DNA of 64,000 nt from Brugia malayi (taxonomy: Eukaryota; Nematoda; Chromadorea; Rhabditida; Onchocercidae). The notes under the pieces were generated by a model, which worked only from the letters and a program-made list of their open reading frames with translations, did not search any database and had not been told where the DNA came from. The position numbers and the translations under genes were made by a program. The stretch is taken from the NCBI RefSeq assembly GCF_000002995.4, contig NW_025062479.1, positions 14,938,721 to 15,002,720 on the forward strand, given 5' to 3'. This document shows, piece after piece, positions 10,801 through 25,100 of the stretch. Numbering within the stretch: position 1 is the first letter of the stretch; every line of letters starts with the position of its first letter.

Positions 10801-13252
10801 AATCGGTAATCTTAGATATTTTTGCGATTGTATGTATCAACAAAAATTGTGTGAATATTTGATATCTTTTCATTTGTCATTAAAATTTCATAAATCTAGC
10901 ATAAATTTCGGAAATTTTTAATTTTCAGTTTGTTGCTCAAGAAGCATATGAATGTGCTCGTGCCGTATATGCTCATGCTTTGCTTGTTTTTCCAACCAAG
11001 AAAGGTATCTGGTTTGCTGCAGCACACTTCGAACGCAATCATGGCACCACGTAAGTTTGTTTAAAGGTTGCATTGACTGGTCAGGTTAACAGACAAGTAT
11101 CACACATTGAGAGGGATAGACTCTTTATTAAAAGGGAAAAAGCTATCGCCGGTAGTAGCATTTATATTTTAAAGCTTTTGGAATAGTTCATAAGAAAACT
11201 ACGCAATTTTTAGGGAGAGTTACGATCAGTTGTTACAAAAAGCGGTAGAAAAGTGTCCAAAAGCAGAAACTTTATGGTTAATGTATGCGAAAAGTAAATG
11301 GCTGGCAGGTGATGTAAAAGCTTCTCGTGAAATTCTTGCAAGAGCTTTTCAGGTTATATTTTGACTCATAATAATATTAATAAGATTTATGATAGTTACT
11401 AATTTTTTCCATTACATCCGTTTTTCGCTATATCGATAGAGATTTTAAAGAATTTTTTAGTTAATCTGAAGTCAGGTAAAAATTGATATGTGATTTCAGA
11501 ATAATCCAAATTCGGAAGAAATTTGGATGGCTGCTGTAAAGTTAGAATCAGAAAACAATGAATTCCAAAGAGCTCGTAAACTGTTAGAAAAAGCTCGAGA
11601 AATTGCTCCTTCTCCACGCATTTATCTCAAATCTGTTAGGTGCTATAATTTAAACTACTTTTAATTTCATGTTTAACACCATTATATTTTAGCTAAAATA
11701 TTTATTGTCTTTTTAGATGTGTGTACATTTTGTTATGAAAACATGAAAAATTGTAGCTGCGAAAATCTGCTAATTTAAATCAGTTTTATTGATCGATTTT
11801 ACTCGTTGTATTTTCAGATTAGAATGGTGCTTGAAAGATTTAATTGCTGCTAAGAAGCTTTTGATGGAAGCATTGGAACAATTTCCAGAAACACCGAAGT
11901 TGTATCTCATGATGGGTCAAATACTTCAGCAAGAAAAAAATTATAGTGAAGCGCGTCGGTATTTCTCTGATGGTGTAGGTTTTTTAGTATTTTATTTTCA
12001 CTAGCTTAAAATTTCAGCTTTGTGATCTGTAACTTTTTCCACTAGTTTCTACTTCAAAATATTCCTTTTGGGACTTTTTTCAGGTTAAGCATTGTCCTAC
12101 CTTTATTCCACTTTGGATCTGGTTGAGCCGTTTGGAGGAATCACAAAATCAGACAATAAAAGCTAGATCTGATCTGGAAAAAGCTCGTTTGCGTAATCCG
12201 AAAAATTCAGAACTCTGGTATATTCTATTTTTTTTTCAATTTTCTATGCAACAATAGAAACAAGAAAACCTTATCTGCATCCACTTTTTATGCTTGGCGT
12301 ATTAAAAGAACCTTCCATAATAAGATTAGAGTTATTTGTGTTTAAGACATAAGGGTATTCAAAAAAGCGGGTTAAGAAAGCATGAATTTTTCTTTTCCAC
12401 AAAAATTTAGGTTGGAAGCCATACGAATTGAGGCACGAGCTGGTTTGAAGGAACTTGCGCAAGAAAGATTAGCTCGAGCTTTGCAAGAATGTGAACATTC
12501 AGGTAGTCTTAGGCCTTTTGTCGGGTTTCCATTAAATCTTCGGTTTTTATTTACTAATTTAATTCTTTTCTTAAAATAGGTATTAGTTACATGTTGAGCA
12601 CTTTCTGCCTAAATTTTTTCAGGTCTTACTGTCTCTTGTTGTTTTCCAAATAAGCAAGTAAAGCTTTTGTAAATAAAACTTTTTTGAATTTTTACGTTCT
12701 TAATTGATGCTTTTTAGTAAATGATAAAGAATAAAGGACTTCTAGAATTTTAAAATCATACGATTAACTAAATTTCCAAAATTAGGACGTCTGTGGGCAG
12801 AAGCAATTTTCATGGAAGAACGCCACGGTCGACGTACAAAATCAGTTGATGCTCTGAAGAAATGTGAACATAGCGCCGATGTTTTATTAGCTGTAGCGAA
12901 ACTGTTTTGGACAGAACGGAAGATCAGAAAAGCGCGTGAATGGTTCCAGCGAACTGTCAAAATTGATCCTGATTTTGGGGATGCTTGGGCGTTCTTTTAC
13001 AAATTCGAACTGTTGCATGGTTCACAGGTAAGTCTATAATTTAGTTGTTGAGAGTTTCTGAAACAACTGGGATACATCTCATGTTCAAAACCTTTAAAGG
13101 AAGAACAAGATTTGGTGAAGAAAAAGTGCTTGCAAGCTGAGCCGCGTCATGGTGAATTGTGGCAAGAAGTGTCAAAGGATGTGGAAAATTGGCGTAAACG
13201 AACGGATGAGATTCTGATTGAACTTGCTGAAAAAATGGATATTCCAAGATAG
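7892..13252 (+). CDS. prp-6: Pre-mRNA processing factor 6 (PRP6), U4/U6.U5 tri-snRNP protein
   Basis: PRP6 bridges U5 and U4/U6 snRNPs in the tri-snRNP. Seventeen phase-consistent exons: 7892-8149, 8329-8447, 8557-8730, 8864-9170, 9415-9574, 9812-9964, 10041-10248, 10346-10598, 10704-10805, 10929-11050, 11214-11352, 11500-11639, 11818-11974, 12084-12217, 12411-12502, 12786-13027 and 13100-13252, giving about 970 aa, a normal PRP6 length. The N-terminal PRP1 domain is plain: [20 protein letters not shown], then [21 protein letters not shown] serine/threonine-rich part carries the repeated motif SGLLTP. From about residue 330 to the end the protein is built of HAT repeats, recognisable by [39 protein letters not shown] and [20 protein letters not shown]. 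It ends MDIPR. Start chosen at the first ATG of the conserved N terminus. Very high confidence. Confidence 0.97.
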
Positions 13253-13892
13253 TAGTGACGTTATAATAACTTTTTATCATTTTTGTATAGAAGTTGAATG
13301 TCCATAAATCAGTAACACAAATTTAGCCCCTAGTAGAATATTGAATAATTTCGCATAATTTTGTCGTATAAAAAAAAAAAAAAACTTTGTTAAGTCAATT
13401 AGTATTATTTCTCCTAAGCTAGCTTAAAATTGTTTAATATGCAATTAAATCGAAAACCACTTCATACGTGCTAATATGACATAATGACGTAATGAAATTA
13501 TTCATATAAACGATTTGGTCATTTCGTCCATTGCTATTACTAATGTTTCAGTTTCTTTCCCTTTTACCAACCTTAATTTGCAATATATGCTTAGTGTGTT
13601 CTGATTTATTCTATATATTTGTTTATCGTTGTTTTTGTATCCATTGATTTTTCTTGTATGTTACGTGATCTAATTTCGTATTAAGATTAAGTTAGTTGGA
13701 CTCAAGTCAGATCTTTTAAAGTTTAAATTGATTCTCTTCAAACTTCAAATCAATTTTATTGAAAGAAATTTCCTGTAATTCAATTTCGAATCCTTTCAAT
13801 GAAATTAATTTGTTTGTGCTGATAAAATCAAGTAATTTTCGTTTTATTAATTAATGTGATAAATTGTTTTCGTATTTGCTTCTCATGTATAC

Positions 13893-13924
<32 letters not shown>

Positions 13925-14370
13925 CAGTGAATATCTACTGGTCCAGTCTTTTTTTTTTTTTTGGAACGATAGATTTAAATATCTATAAGGAGATATCAGT
14001 TATGATTTCCACTGGTGTTGGGGTCAACTTTGCTATACGTAATGAATGTTAAATGAATAAAACAGACGGAACTCAGTTTTGCCCTTTGGTGCTTACTTCA
14101 ATCTTTTCATACACGAATAAATTATTTAATGTAATTTAAATATGCTTATTTACAGCGAGTAAAACACCAATGGTTTTCTGTTGTAGCGAGATGAAATTCG
14201 ATAAATTTATTCAGTTTAAATTAAAGAATATTGTTTAACATTCAACCATATTTTCATGAGTGTTATGAACGTTGTTGATATTACAATACTTCGACTTCAG
14301 TCCGATCTCATTGAAGTTCCAATGTTTCTCATCATACATTGTAAATTTGATTTAGCAAATTTCAGGCATT
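13253..14370 (+). other. Intergenic region between prp-6 and mrps-18B
   Basis: AT-rich, with T-runs at 13893-13916 and around 13950, and no supportable exon. A canonical TTTCAG ends at 14365, five bases before the mrps-18B ATG, consistent with a trans-splice acceptor. The gap of about 1.1 kb is long for a classic nematode operon. Confidence 0.5.
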
Positions 14371-16199
14371 ATGCTTCATAGGCATATTCACTTGCTATTC
14401 CAGAGATCGAACTTTCTATCACTGAATAAGAATTATCGACTGATTGGTTGTAATTATCATAATTCATCGCAGTTCTGGTGTGCTTCAAAAGTGGAAGAAG
14501 GAAGTTCATCGGAAGAGAATGAAAGAGTAGAAGAAGCTGTTGGTTATGCCTATAATACTGTAGAAAAGAAAAAAGGTCTTTATAAGCCAAAACATACATT
14601 AGAGGAACAAATAGCGTATATGAATAGTAAAGGTGTGTTTCTTTTTTCTTGATGTGTGTAAAAAATATAACGTCAGTTTTGTTTCAAATCAGTACATATC
14701 GATTTAATGGGAGTGAAAATTTTTTCTGTTTATTTTTAGCATAGAATGGAGAGTTTTTTATGTTTTCCAGTATATGCAGATACGTATAAAGGAATGCCAG
14801 TTTATCATTCCTACAGACGAAATTTCAAGGGACAAGCTATTTTTATGCCAAAGCCTCGGATGTTTTGTATTGACAAAGAAGGAAGGTTCAAAGTAAATCA
14901 TGCATGCCCAATCTGTCGAGATGAATATTTATTCTTTGATTATCGGGTATTTTTTCCTTCTCTGGTCATTATTTATGTTTACGATGTATTAGGATGAGTT
15001 AGATATAACATAATTACTATTTATTCTCTGATCAACTTTTTTTTTTCATTTGTTCTGTGATTGAATATAAATTCTAATTAAGGCATCCTGAATCAGCATA
15101 AATTAAATAAACGATTTTAAAAAAAAAAAAGATTGACTTTTGTTTATGAAAGCAAAAATTGAGTCTTCATTTGAATTAACTAACTAGACTTACTAAAATT
15201 GTACTATAGAAGGTTTATGATAATTCAATATGCTAAGCTTTATACTGAAATTATTTTTGCTTTCCATTATAGAATGAAATTCCATTATAGAATGAAATGT
15301 GGTTTTTTGCTTGATATTTATGGCTAGTAGGAGATGCAGAGTGAGCAAAAAGAAAATTGATCACAGATTCCTGTTTTTTATTTACAGTATTAAACATTTC
15401 AGAATCCTGCTTTAATTCTACAATTTCTTTTTGACCAGACTGATCGTATATTACCTCTCAAAAAGTTGGGTCTATGTTTTGATCAATATGCGCAGCTTCG
15501 GGCACAATTGTTAAAAGCAAAGGAGCATGGTTTGTTGATATTTCACAGTGTTTCTTTATTGCTTATTATTATTATTATTTTTTTTTTTTTGCATTAAATG
15601 GCATGGAGTAAATTCAGCACTTCGAGAAGAAGAAAAGTTAAATTTGGACTGAGAAAACTTTAAGAATTTACTGCTGAACCATTTCACTTCTTTTTGTTGA
15701 TTTTTGAAATAGTTTTATTTTTATAAATTGAACTTCTCAAGGTTGAAAGAATTATGTATAAAGCAGCTACAATAATAATTTAATACTTGTGATTTATGCA
15801 TCTCAATTTGAAAAAAGTTGATGGGTAAATATTTTTTGGGATGATAACAAAAGCTGCGAAATCATGTTTTGTTTTTCTAATGTCACCGTTCATTTCAAAT
15901 GTGACAAAAAATTTAGGTTGCAAAGTAAATGAGCAGTAATTCTAGTGAAGGTAACTATCTTATGTGAATTCTTTATAGGTTTCATTAAGTTCGCTGTACC
16001 ATTTCAAAATTTCAACTATAAGAAGTGGTACCCATGGTGGGATAAAGAGGATGACCATGTATATGTTCGTCGCGAAGTACCGGTGGATGAAATTCATAAA
16101 CAGCCTCTGGTAAATTTCCCAGTTCATAATCGTGATTACAATAATGATTGGGATCAATACTGGTTACGGTATGATGAATTTATACAACGATCCAAATAA
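14371..16199 (+). CDS. mrps-18B: Mitochondrial small-subunit ribosomal protein S18B (mS40)
   Basis: This is a component of the mitoribosome small subunit. Four exons: 14371-14632, 14771-14946, 15403-15529 and 15979-16199, phase-consistent, giving 261 aa. The N terminus (MLHRHIHLLFQRSNFLSLNK) is basic and without acidic residues, as in a mitochondrial targeting peptide. The S18 core is clear: YRRNFKGQ, PRMFCIDKEG, then HACPICRDEYLFFDYR and NPALILQFL, followed by ILPLKKLGLC. The CPIC...LC pattern and the C-terminal extension (YKKWYPWWDKEDDHVY, ending FIQRSK) point to the S18B paralogue rather than S18A or S18C. The start lies five bases after TTTCAG, a likely trans-splice site. The donor after exon 3 is GTTTGT, an unusual +3 T. 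Confidence 0.93.
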
Positions 16200-16517
16200 A
16201 TGTTCAAATTTCATTGCATGTGTACATATACGAACCTGATGCTATTTTATGTTTATTTAGCAAGATGACAAAGTTTAATTCACAGAGTTCTTCAATGTTA
16301 TATTAGCTCACAACATAACTTACAACTTTAGACATTCTTCGTTTTGATTATTTTCGTATTGTTTGGGATATCTTAAATGGTTTAACATCGTTTTAACCCA
16401 CTCTGTACGGAATAGTATTTCAAATTTTTTACAACAAAGTTATTTGAACATTTGGATAATGAACATAACAGTACTAGTTATAAACTTCACATGACATACT
16501 GTGATGTGAAATCTAAT

Positions 16518-19500
16518 TCATTCAATATTCGGTTGTGAATCAAATCCAAATTTTTTGTATATTTCTTCCAGTTTTCTAACAAATTCGACCTTGCTTGTTC
16601 GGTATTCGCCACATGCAAGAACCTGAAAATTTCTAAAATTTAATTTAAATTTGATCTCATTTAATTAAATTTTTACATTTTTTGCAAAACTGCTCTAGAT
16701 ATCTGTTAAATATTAATTGCAGAATTTTTACATCATATTCCATTAATATAAAGAATTTATTGACAATTCCAAATTAGTTCTAATTAAATAATTTATAAGA
16801 TGACCCACATGATTGACAAGATTTAAACTGTCAGTAATCAGGCGACAGCTGCCAAATGCATTTCTGTACCTCCTTTCCACCTGAAACAATTGATTTAATC
16901 AATAAAAAATGCATGACATAAAAATAATAATTGATGATAATAGTAATAATGGTAGTGATGGTAATAATAGTAATAATAATAATGGTAATAATGAAACAAT
17001 ATATATTAATAAATAATAAAACATTGGCAACAATAAATAATATAATGTTAACGCGTAATTGAATTTGAAGTTACACCTTTCTGAGTTCTTTTTCGTCAAA
17101 TGTCAAAATTGATAGAACAACGATACCTGGAAAATTGACTGTGTCCATTTTATTAATTATTCAAAAATTCAACAACCCCTTTGTATAAGCACAAAGAGTT
17201 TAAGTTTTGAATTTTTGACTTCATATGAATTTTTTATTGGCAAGCAATAGTGACGTGGGGAACATCGAATTCATTAAAAATGATTGGACGTATTTTAAAT
17301 TGCGCAACAATATAACATTTTCAAAATATGCAAATACGTTGATAATTTCAATTTCAATATATTGTGAGAGTAACAGGCAAATTGATGGTTTACTCGAAAT
17401 TTTTTGGTTTTTTTAAACATTGAAATATTACAAAATTGTTATAAATTGATAATTTATAAATGCAAAAATTATAAAAATCAAGCAAAAATGAAAAACGAAC
17501 CGTTTTTGGTTAATGCTTTCTTGACAATTTTTAAATTTTGTTTTAGCATGAATGTTTCAACTGGACATATTACATCAGCAATAATTCTGTCATAGCAAGC
17601 ATCAATAAAAATTACATCGTATTTAGGTTCACCTTCAAATTTTATTTGTTTTCATTTTGATGTAGAACTATTAAAATATTAACATATATTCAAAATTAGA
17701 AATGATAAATAATAATTAAAGTCTAAGGATAAATATAATCTTTTTCAGCGAATAATTAAACCTTTCTAATATTTTTACTATTGTCTTTATATATATATAT
17801 ATATAAATTAATTATTAAATGTTAAATGTTATAAAATCATGTGAACTTGAAATTCGCTGCAAATATTGTATTCCATCTTCAATGATAACTCTTTGGTAAT
17901 TATCTTCGATTAAACCAAAATATTTCTTGGCTATTTCATACATTCCTCGCTCCAATTCTATTGCTGTTATATTCATCTGAAATTTTCTTGTTTTCAAAAA
18001 TTTTAATTAAATTTTGAAGGATATTGTATTTTTTAGCAATGGAATGACTGATGGGAACGGACAAAATCGTTTTTGTTTTTTGTTTAATGATATAATTAAT
18101 TCATTCAAGTGCAATTTTGAAGATCAACTTGAAAATTTTAAGAGTAAAAGCAGATAAATCTTGAAATACTTAACGTTTCATTTAGTATTTTGCAATGATA
18201 TACTTACAGTTCATACTTTCAAAAATCTTCGTTGCTATTATTGGTTAAAAAGACGCCACTAAAAACTGTCTTGCAAAGTCGCAAAAATTCCGTAAACTTT
18301 AAGTTATCAGAACAAAAAATTCAGATGAAATACTTATTAGAATGGTGTTTGAATAATAAACATCACAGATTTTAAATCTTAAAAAATTAAATTCTTATTT
18401 GTTGAGGAAAAAACAGACAAACGAACAGAGCTAAAGATATTATGCAGGAAGCTGTTCAAAATTCCGGTACCAAGACCAATTTCCAAGATATTCCATATTT
18501 TGCCATTTTTCTCCAATTCTATCGCTTCAAGCGCAAATGGTGCGACAACCATTGCTTGAATATATGGAATTAAAATTTTTGAATGATTCAGTGGTAATAG
18601 TGTGGTGTCCACTTTTGTTGCATTTTGTTTTTCTGAAATAAAAGTGAAAAAAAAAAAAAAAAAGAAAATTATTCAGTGATTAAAAAGTGATTATCATTTG
18701 CTAAATGTAATATAATCATTTTATATTACCGATAGATGCGAAAAGCGGGAATGAATGTAAGGTGTAAACAAAAAAAGATGAAAAAAGTTAGATCTCATTT
18801 ATCTCATTTAGATCCTATAAAACTTTAAAAAACGGACGAAAATTAATTTTAGTGGTTATGAATTAACTTAGGTATAAATCAATGAACTATAATTTCCTAC
18901 CTGGTGATATTTCCAATACCATACTTGCAACTGCAAATGGTCCTATATCGGTAAGTTTTAGAACTCTTTGAATAAATAAGCTGTAAATAGAAGCTGCATT
19001 AGTTAGTCTTTTAATTATACTATTGTGGTAAGATTTCAATTGTCCTTTGAAAATAAAAGTTAAAAAAAATGTTGTTGTAAATTAACATTTCAAATTTCAT
19101 AATTAATTTCAACTAGCATCAATCAGATGCCATTTAATGCAACAGCATAAAACTTGAATAGTTTGAAGTTCAAAACAAAAAAAAAAAAAACAAAATTAGT
19201 TTTAATGACTATAAACAATATTGATTGGTTGTATTTAAAGAAAACAATAAAGCGATATACCTTCCATCGTATTCTCTTATCGCTATATCCTCAATTCTGC
19301 GATGTCTCCCGTTGATTAATAAATCATCTAATAAGATTACTTGGATAAATTGGTTGTTATTATAATTTTTATCACTGAATACCAAAATGCATGATGTGAG
19401 AAGCTATAAATTTTTAAGATTTCTACAAATTTTTAATTAATTTTAATTAATAAGAAAATGATTTCAGTTTTGTATAATGATCATAATTAGGGGAAAAGGA

Positions 19501-20395
19501 TAAAAATGAAAGCTGTGAAAAAGAAAAGGAAAAGATAGAAAAATTGAAATTAATTATGCATGTTTAAATAGTATTTCATACAAATTTAATCACATTGAGT
19601 GTTTTTTTCTTTAAAATAGATAAGTATTACTACTTGCTGATATTAGTTTAAAGAAATCTTTTAACAAATTTCATGTTAATTGCAGTGTGAAAAGTGTTAG
19701 GTTACTATTTCAGTTAGAATTAGGAATGAAATTCTTCTCCTTTTTTTTTGACTTTTGATTATTCGGAAAAGACAATAAAATTAAACTAAGGTAGTAAATT
19801 TGCTTATCCAATTCAAATTTATTATGATGCAAAGAAATAAAATCATGCGAAATGGTTTTTCAGATTGAAAAACTATGCTTTAATGTTATCAGATGCAAAA
19901 CTAATTATTTTAACTAAACCTACTAATTAACATTAAATAACTAGATTGACCTTAAAAAAGAAGCATCATCTGAGAAATATATTGGAAAGCACGAACAGCT
20001 CTTACCATACTGATCTGCACCTAATCTTTGTTAACCTATTTATATTTTACACGTATCAAAATTCATTATTACTTTTCCGATAATTGTAACTCATTCAAAT
20101 GTTAACCAATATTTTTAATTACCAAAGATAGTTCTCCGCCAAGAATAGTACACTAAAATTTTTTCGCTCTAGTTCTTATTTTTTATAACAATAAATAACA
20201 ATAAAAATTAGTTTAACTAGTAATAGCAATAGTAGTAACAACAACAATAATAATAATAAATAAAAAATAATAAGTTTGATGACTAATTTAATTATCTGAT
20301 AACCACTGCTCCATTTAATTCAAGTTATCTGATTATTACTGCAAAATTATAGCAATAAAACAAACCACTGCATATGTCCACCAAAACATTATCAT
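16518..20395 (-). CDS. Membrane-anchored spermidine-synthase-fold SAM methyltransferase (METTL13-like)
   Basis: Nine exons read on the minus strand: 20395-20340, 19374-19261, 18980-18901, 18632-18427, 17976-17847, 17632-17501, 17126-17077, 16880-16809 and 16622-16518 (TGA). All phases agree, giving 314 aa. Residues 1-18 (MIMFWWTYAVVCFIAIIL) form a hydrophobic signal or anchor segment. The Rossmann fold follows: motif I LEIGLGTGI at 133-141, acidic ribose-binding Glu159 in ITAIELERGM, then RVIIEDGIQYL, and YDVIFIDACYD. The spermidine/spermine synthase superfamily and METTL13-like proteins share this order. I cannot see polyamine-site residues that would make it a true spermidine synthase, so a methyltransferase of unknown substrate is the safer call. 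The N-terminal part (ILLDDLLINGRHRRIEDI) fits the beta-rich domain that precedes this fold. The first exon rests on phase and splice-site fit alone. Confidence 0.85.
16920..17035. repeat. Degenerate TAA/TGG triplet array
   Basis: An imperfect (TAA)n-type array with frequent TGG, TAG and TGA variants lies inside an intron of the methyltransferase gene. It keeps a period of three without coding. Confidence 0.7.
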
Positions 20396-22014
20396 TTCTC
20401 GAATATCGACTGTAACAACGCTGGGTAAAATAATTGAATGATTTGATTATTTTGCCTTCAAAATATTAAAAAAAAAAAAGAAAAATGAAACGTTTAATAG
20501 TAAGAAAGAAGCATTTTATCAAGACATTCATCAACACAAACCAATTGAATCGTTGTTTTCTTTCCTTTTTTTTTCTTTTCTGAAAGATTTTTACAAACAA
20601 TCATTTAATCAATCAGTTTTTTCCAATCATTTGATCAAAAGGAAAAGAAAAAAAGAAAAATGAGTGCGTTGCGTTTGTCAAAACATTCCTTAAATGCGAA
20701 AATATTTTACACAAAGAAGCAGCGTATAACATTAATTGTTAATTTATTAATTATTGCATTAACTACCATTGACATTAAGTATGTTTATTGCATTCGTTTT
20801 TCTCACATTCTATTAATTAATTTTTTTCTTTTGATTTTTTATTTAATTGCAAAAATTAATATAATTGAAAATTATTATAATTTTAGATGAAATCATTTGA
20901 AATTTGTTACAAACATTTCCCAACATTCTTAATTGAAATTTTTTAAAATTTGTGTTTCTTCAATACTTTTTAATTTAGAATTAATTTTAGATTCCATATA
21001 AAAGTTGCTACTTTGCTTGATGAAAAGATTTTGCAATATTTTGCTGGTTGAGATTGACGTATTCAATTAATTGGCAGTAAAATAATTTGAAATGATTGAA
21101 TTAATTGATTTCAAAATTGATTATATCAGTTACTTTATTTTTCGTGTCATTTTTTACAAATTAGCTTTCTATGACAAATTAAAAACAAAATATTTTAACA
21201 TTTGTGAAATGTATTTTTCGAAATCATTTGCTCCATACTCCATTTTAATCTTTGTATATATATATCACATTTGTCATTTCTTACTTGATTATTTCATTAA
21301 AAATTTTAATTTTTTCATTGATGTATTTGACGATTTTAGAAATTTCTTTTTTATATTATCATTTTCTTTTACTTTTCCACTAATATTCCCACATCATTTG
21401 CTTATATATATATTACTCAATGAAAAAACTTGAAAAAAAAGAAAGAAAAAAGAGTTGGAAAAGCAGAACTAAAGAACAGACAAAAACTTAACATTTATTT
21501 TTTGCAGATATCACAACAATTGTATACCATCTATATTTATCAATTAAAGAATTTGAAAATAATAAAACTGTTTATTTTCTATTTCAAAAAAAAGCTAATT
21601 GAAAAGCATACTGAAAAACTTTTATTACTTTGAGCCTAATAACAGTATAAGAAACAATAGACATAGTAAGTACTTAGGTAAGTGTCGTAATTTTTTTTTT
21701 GCCTTTTGAAAAATTCTAGCGATTTTATAGTTTGTAAAAAATCACGAATTGTGGGAAAAATATTTTTTTTGACTTATTTTGTTGTGAATATGGAAATGAT
21801 TATAACATTATAGTAAGAGTATATCAATATATCAGTGATTGAATCATTACTTTCACAAAATTGTTCCTCTTTAAATTATATCCTTTTCATCTTTTTTTTT
21901 GTTTAAATACAAATTGTTGCAATCTTTGCAGATTAAATTTGCCATAATATTTTTTCATTTTGAATTATTAACACTTTTGGATAAGATTTTCTAATATAAT
22001 ACATTTATTACTAT

Positions 22015-22140
22015 TAGTATTACTTTTTATTTTCATTATTATTATTAATCATTACTATTATTATTATTATTGTTATTATTATTATCAATATTGTTTTTGT
22101 TATTATTATTATTACCCCATTTTGTTACTATTTTTTCTTG
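22015..22140. repeat. Degenerate TTA triplet array
   Basis: Imperfect (ATT)n with GTT, ATC and ACT variants, holding period three for over 100 bases. It is non-coding. Confidence 0.75.
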
Positions 22141-25100
22141 TTATTAATGATTATCTGATTTTGTTTATATTTTAATTTGTTTTTTGATCGATATTTTAAC
22201 AAATATCAATCAGATTGCTTCAAAAAACCATTTCAGCTGGATAGAGGAAACTAGCAAAATAATCGCAAAAACGAAAGGAACGAGGATGAAGTGTAAATGA
22301 CGTGAACAGCAACATACTACTTTAAAAAAAAAAAAAGAAAAAAAAACCACATAACACGAATCAAAAGGAAATGAAAGTATTAGAAAATAAGGAATGGAAA
22401 ACAACTAGGGCAATTTTTTTTTTTAATTTATAAATAATGCTGGGAAATCAATTCGCCATCGCAGTAACATAATGATAAAAAGTGATAAACATCTTTTTTT
22501 TTAAATTTGGCTGTCAAAATTACATTTATTTAATAAATTGGTTTCAAAAAATTTTGCAGCATTTAATAAGTGGATCAAGTTTCCTGATTTTTCTTCCCAA
22601 GAAAATACCATTACAATATTACATATGTAGTCTTTTTTTTTTTGATTTCAATAAGTACATTATTAATTTTGGAAAGTTTAAAATTTTTAATTAAACTTTA
22701 TTGTCTTCTTTCAGAACTTGAAGAAGTAGAATTAAAGCAAATTAGTGCATTTTTCTTCATTCTAAATTTTTAATAATTCGTTTTTTTGCCTATTATATTA
22801 TTATGAAATTAAGTGCGTTTCAAATATGGTGTAGATATAAGCTTTATATAAACGCAATACTTCAACGTAACTCTTTGACGTAACGTTTTATCACTTCATT
22901 AAACCAATTTTCAAAACTTTATTGTTATAGAACCATTGTTACTATTTTAATATATAATTACTGTAACAAATTTCAAAGATTCTGGAAAAAGTTTAAAAAT
23001 AATATCAAATTCAAAGCAGAAAGAAAAACGATTGTTTAAATCAAAAGGGAGATGTAAGAGAATGAGGAAAGAAAAAGGACAAACCTTAAAATTCCGCCAT
23101 TAAATTTAACTTTTATTATTTTATTAAAAATATTTCGAAAAAAAAACTTGGCATCATATAAACAAGAGAGAAATAATGAATTAAATTTTAATGATCTAAC
23201 AAATATGTCAAATTATTTCAAATTATTGTCGCAATAATATAAATAATTATTTGCAATTAAATATTAAATTTGTTTTTCTTTTTCTCAACAGAGGATAACA
23301 AAAACAGCAAAAAATTCTTTATTCTTTAAAAAAGAATTTAAAAAAGAAAATTTATTCTTTAAAAAGAAGCAGTTTTTCAATTTGATATAATGAATAAATT
23401 TTTAATTTAATTGTTCAGTTGAAACGAAATCATTTTGATATATTTTTTAATTTCCAATGATGTTGCTAGCAACAATAAACAATGTTAATTAATGTTAAAG
23501 CACAAAAAAGGGAGCAGGAAATTTTGAAAGGCAGGAAAGTTTCAATTCGATTGTTTACATTTTTGTATAAAAGTGCATTGTTTATGCAATCAACATTTTT
23601 TATAATTTTTGCATATTTACAGTTTTTTTTTTTTTTGTTTCTCAAAGCAACCAACAAAATAAGATATCTTTGAAATGAAGAGAAAGATGGAAATAGTTTT
23701 TTAATAGGATTTCAAAATAAATGACTATTAGTCAATTACTGATTAAACATTTTAATAAATTACTGCTTACTTATAAAATAAATACAGAGAAATTTATAAT
23801 TGTTGCTTAGTTGATAGACAAATGACAAGAATATTTTTAAATTTTGGTATAAAAACTTAAACTGATAATAATAATATGTAATGCAAGGAATCATATTTTA
23901 TTACCAAATAATTATGCATAGTAGTATATTTTTACTAATGAATTTTTATTTCAAACTTTTCAATTTCAATTTTATTTCTCCTCGATTTATTTGTATTAAT
24001 GCATTCAAGCATATTTCTTATAATCTTTCATTGATTTATCATAAATTTTAATTTAATTTCAATAAAGATTGTTACCGACAAATATGTTTTTAACTGATTT
24101 TATTAAATATCACTAATACTGCTAGCATTTACTCATATGTCATTCATAATTTTTTTATTTAATTTGGTTACTAATAATACAGTCCTCAGAGCGATATTAT
24201 TTATTATCATTGCTGCAATAAATATTTGATTTGCAATATTTAATTAAATATTTTGACTCATAAATTGTGTTCTGAATACATTAAAAAAAGGATTAAAACA
24301 ACTAGATTAATTTATTTATCAAAATTTTCCAAATTTCATTTATGAACTGCAAAAGTTTATTATGGTAGCATTAGCAAAACTATTTTGTCCATCAATTGTC
24401 ATGCATACCTAAGAAGCGACAAACATAATTACCAATGCAAAAAGGTCTATGCACCCAATTTTTTGCTTAAATTTACCTACTTTTATTGACTTTGAAATGT
24501 GATTTAATTCAATTAATACATTATGGTACTCTAACGAATAACCCAAAAATGAATTATTATTGCATGAGAATAGAAATTGGATGAAGTCAAGAAAAGGAAT
24601 TAAAAACGATTTCTCATGGTTAAGTTAATAGTTAGTTAAAACATTTTCAAATACTAATTGTTAAAATGGTCAAATTTCACACCTAGTCTAAATGACCAAA
24701 TTTATGAGTTCTAAGTAAGTATAATTTACAATACACGATTTACAAATTTTATTAAGTAAACATAAATAGGTTTTATTCATATCTGTTTCTAGCGTTAATA
24801 TTTAACAAATGTCTAATTCAATAATTCGGTTTTTTTAACAATAAATAATTGCTTTTATTTACTGTAATAGAAAAAAAAAAATTTCAAACAATACTTTGTG
24901 ATTTTAATCATCAATTCAAGAAGCTCACTTTATCATAGTTTATCAATTTCATCACTCTTAAATCTCATCATTATCATGTCAAAATGGTTGTGGTCTTTAT
25001 CGCTCGCATAAATTGCTTCCTATTTCCACTTACGCTTCAATTATTGATTGCACCATAAGCATATAATTAACATTTCTTAATTCTATAAGAAAATGAACCT

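Noticed and set aside
20660..21633. Several 67-113 codon frames
   Set aside because: Phe/Ile/Lys/Asn/Tyr-rich composition, no splice-compatible partners, no motif; expected from AT-rich DNA.
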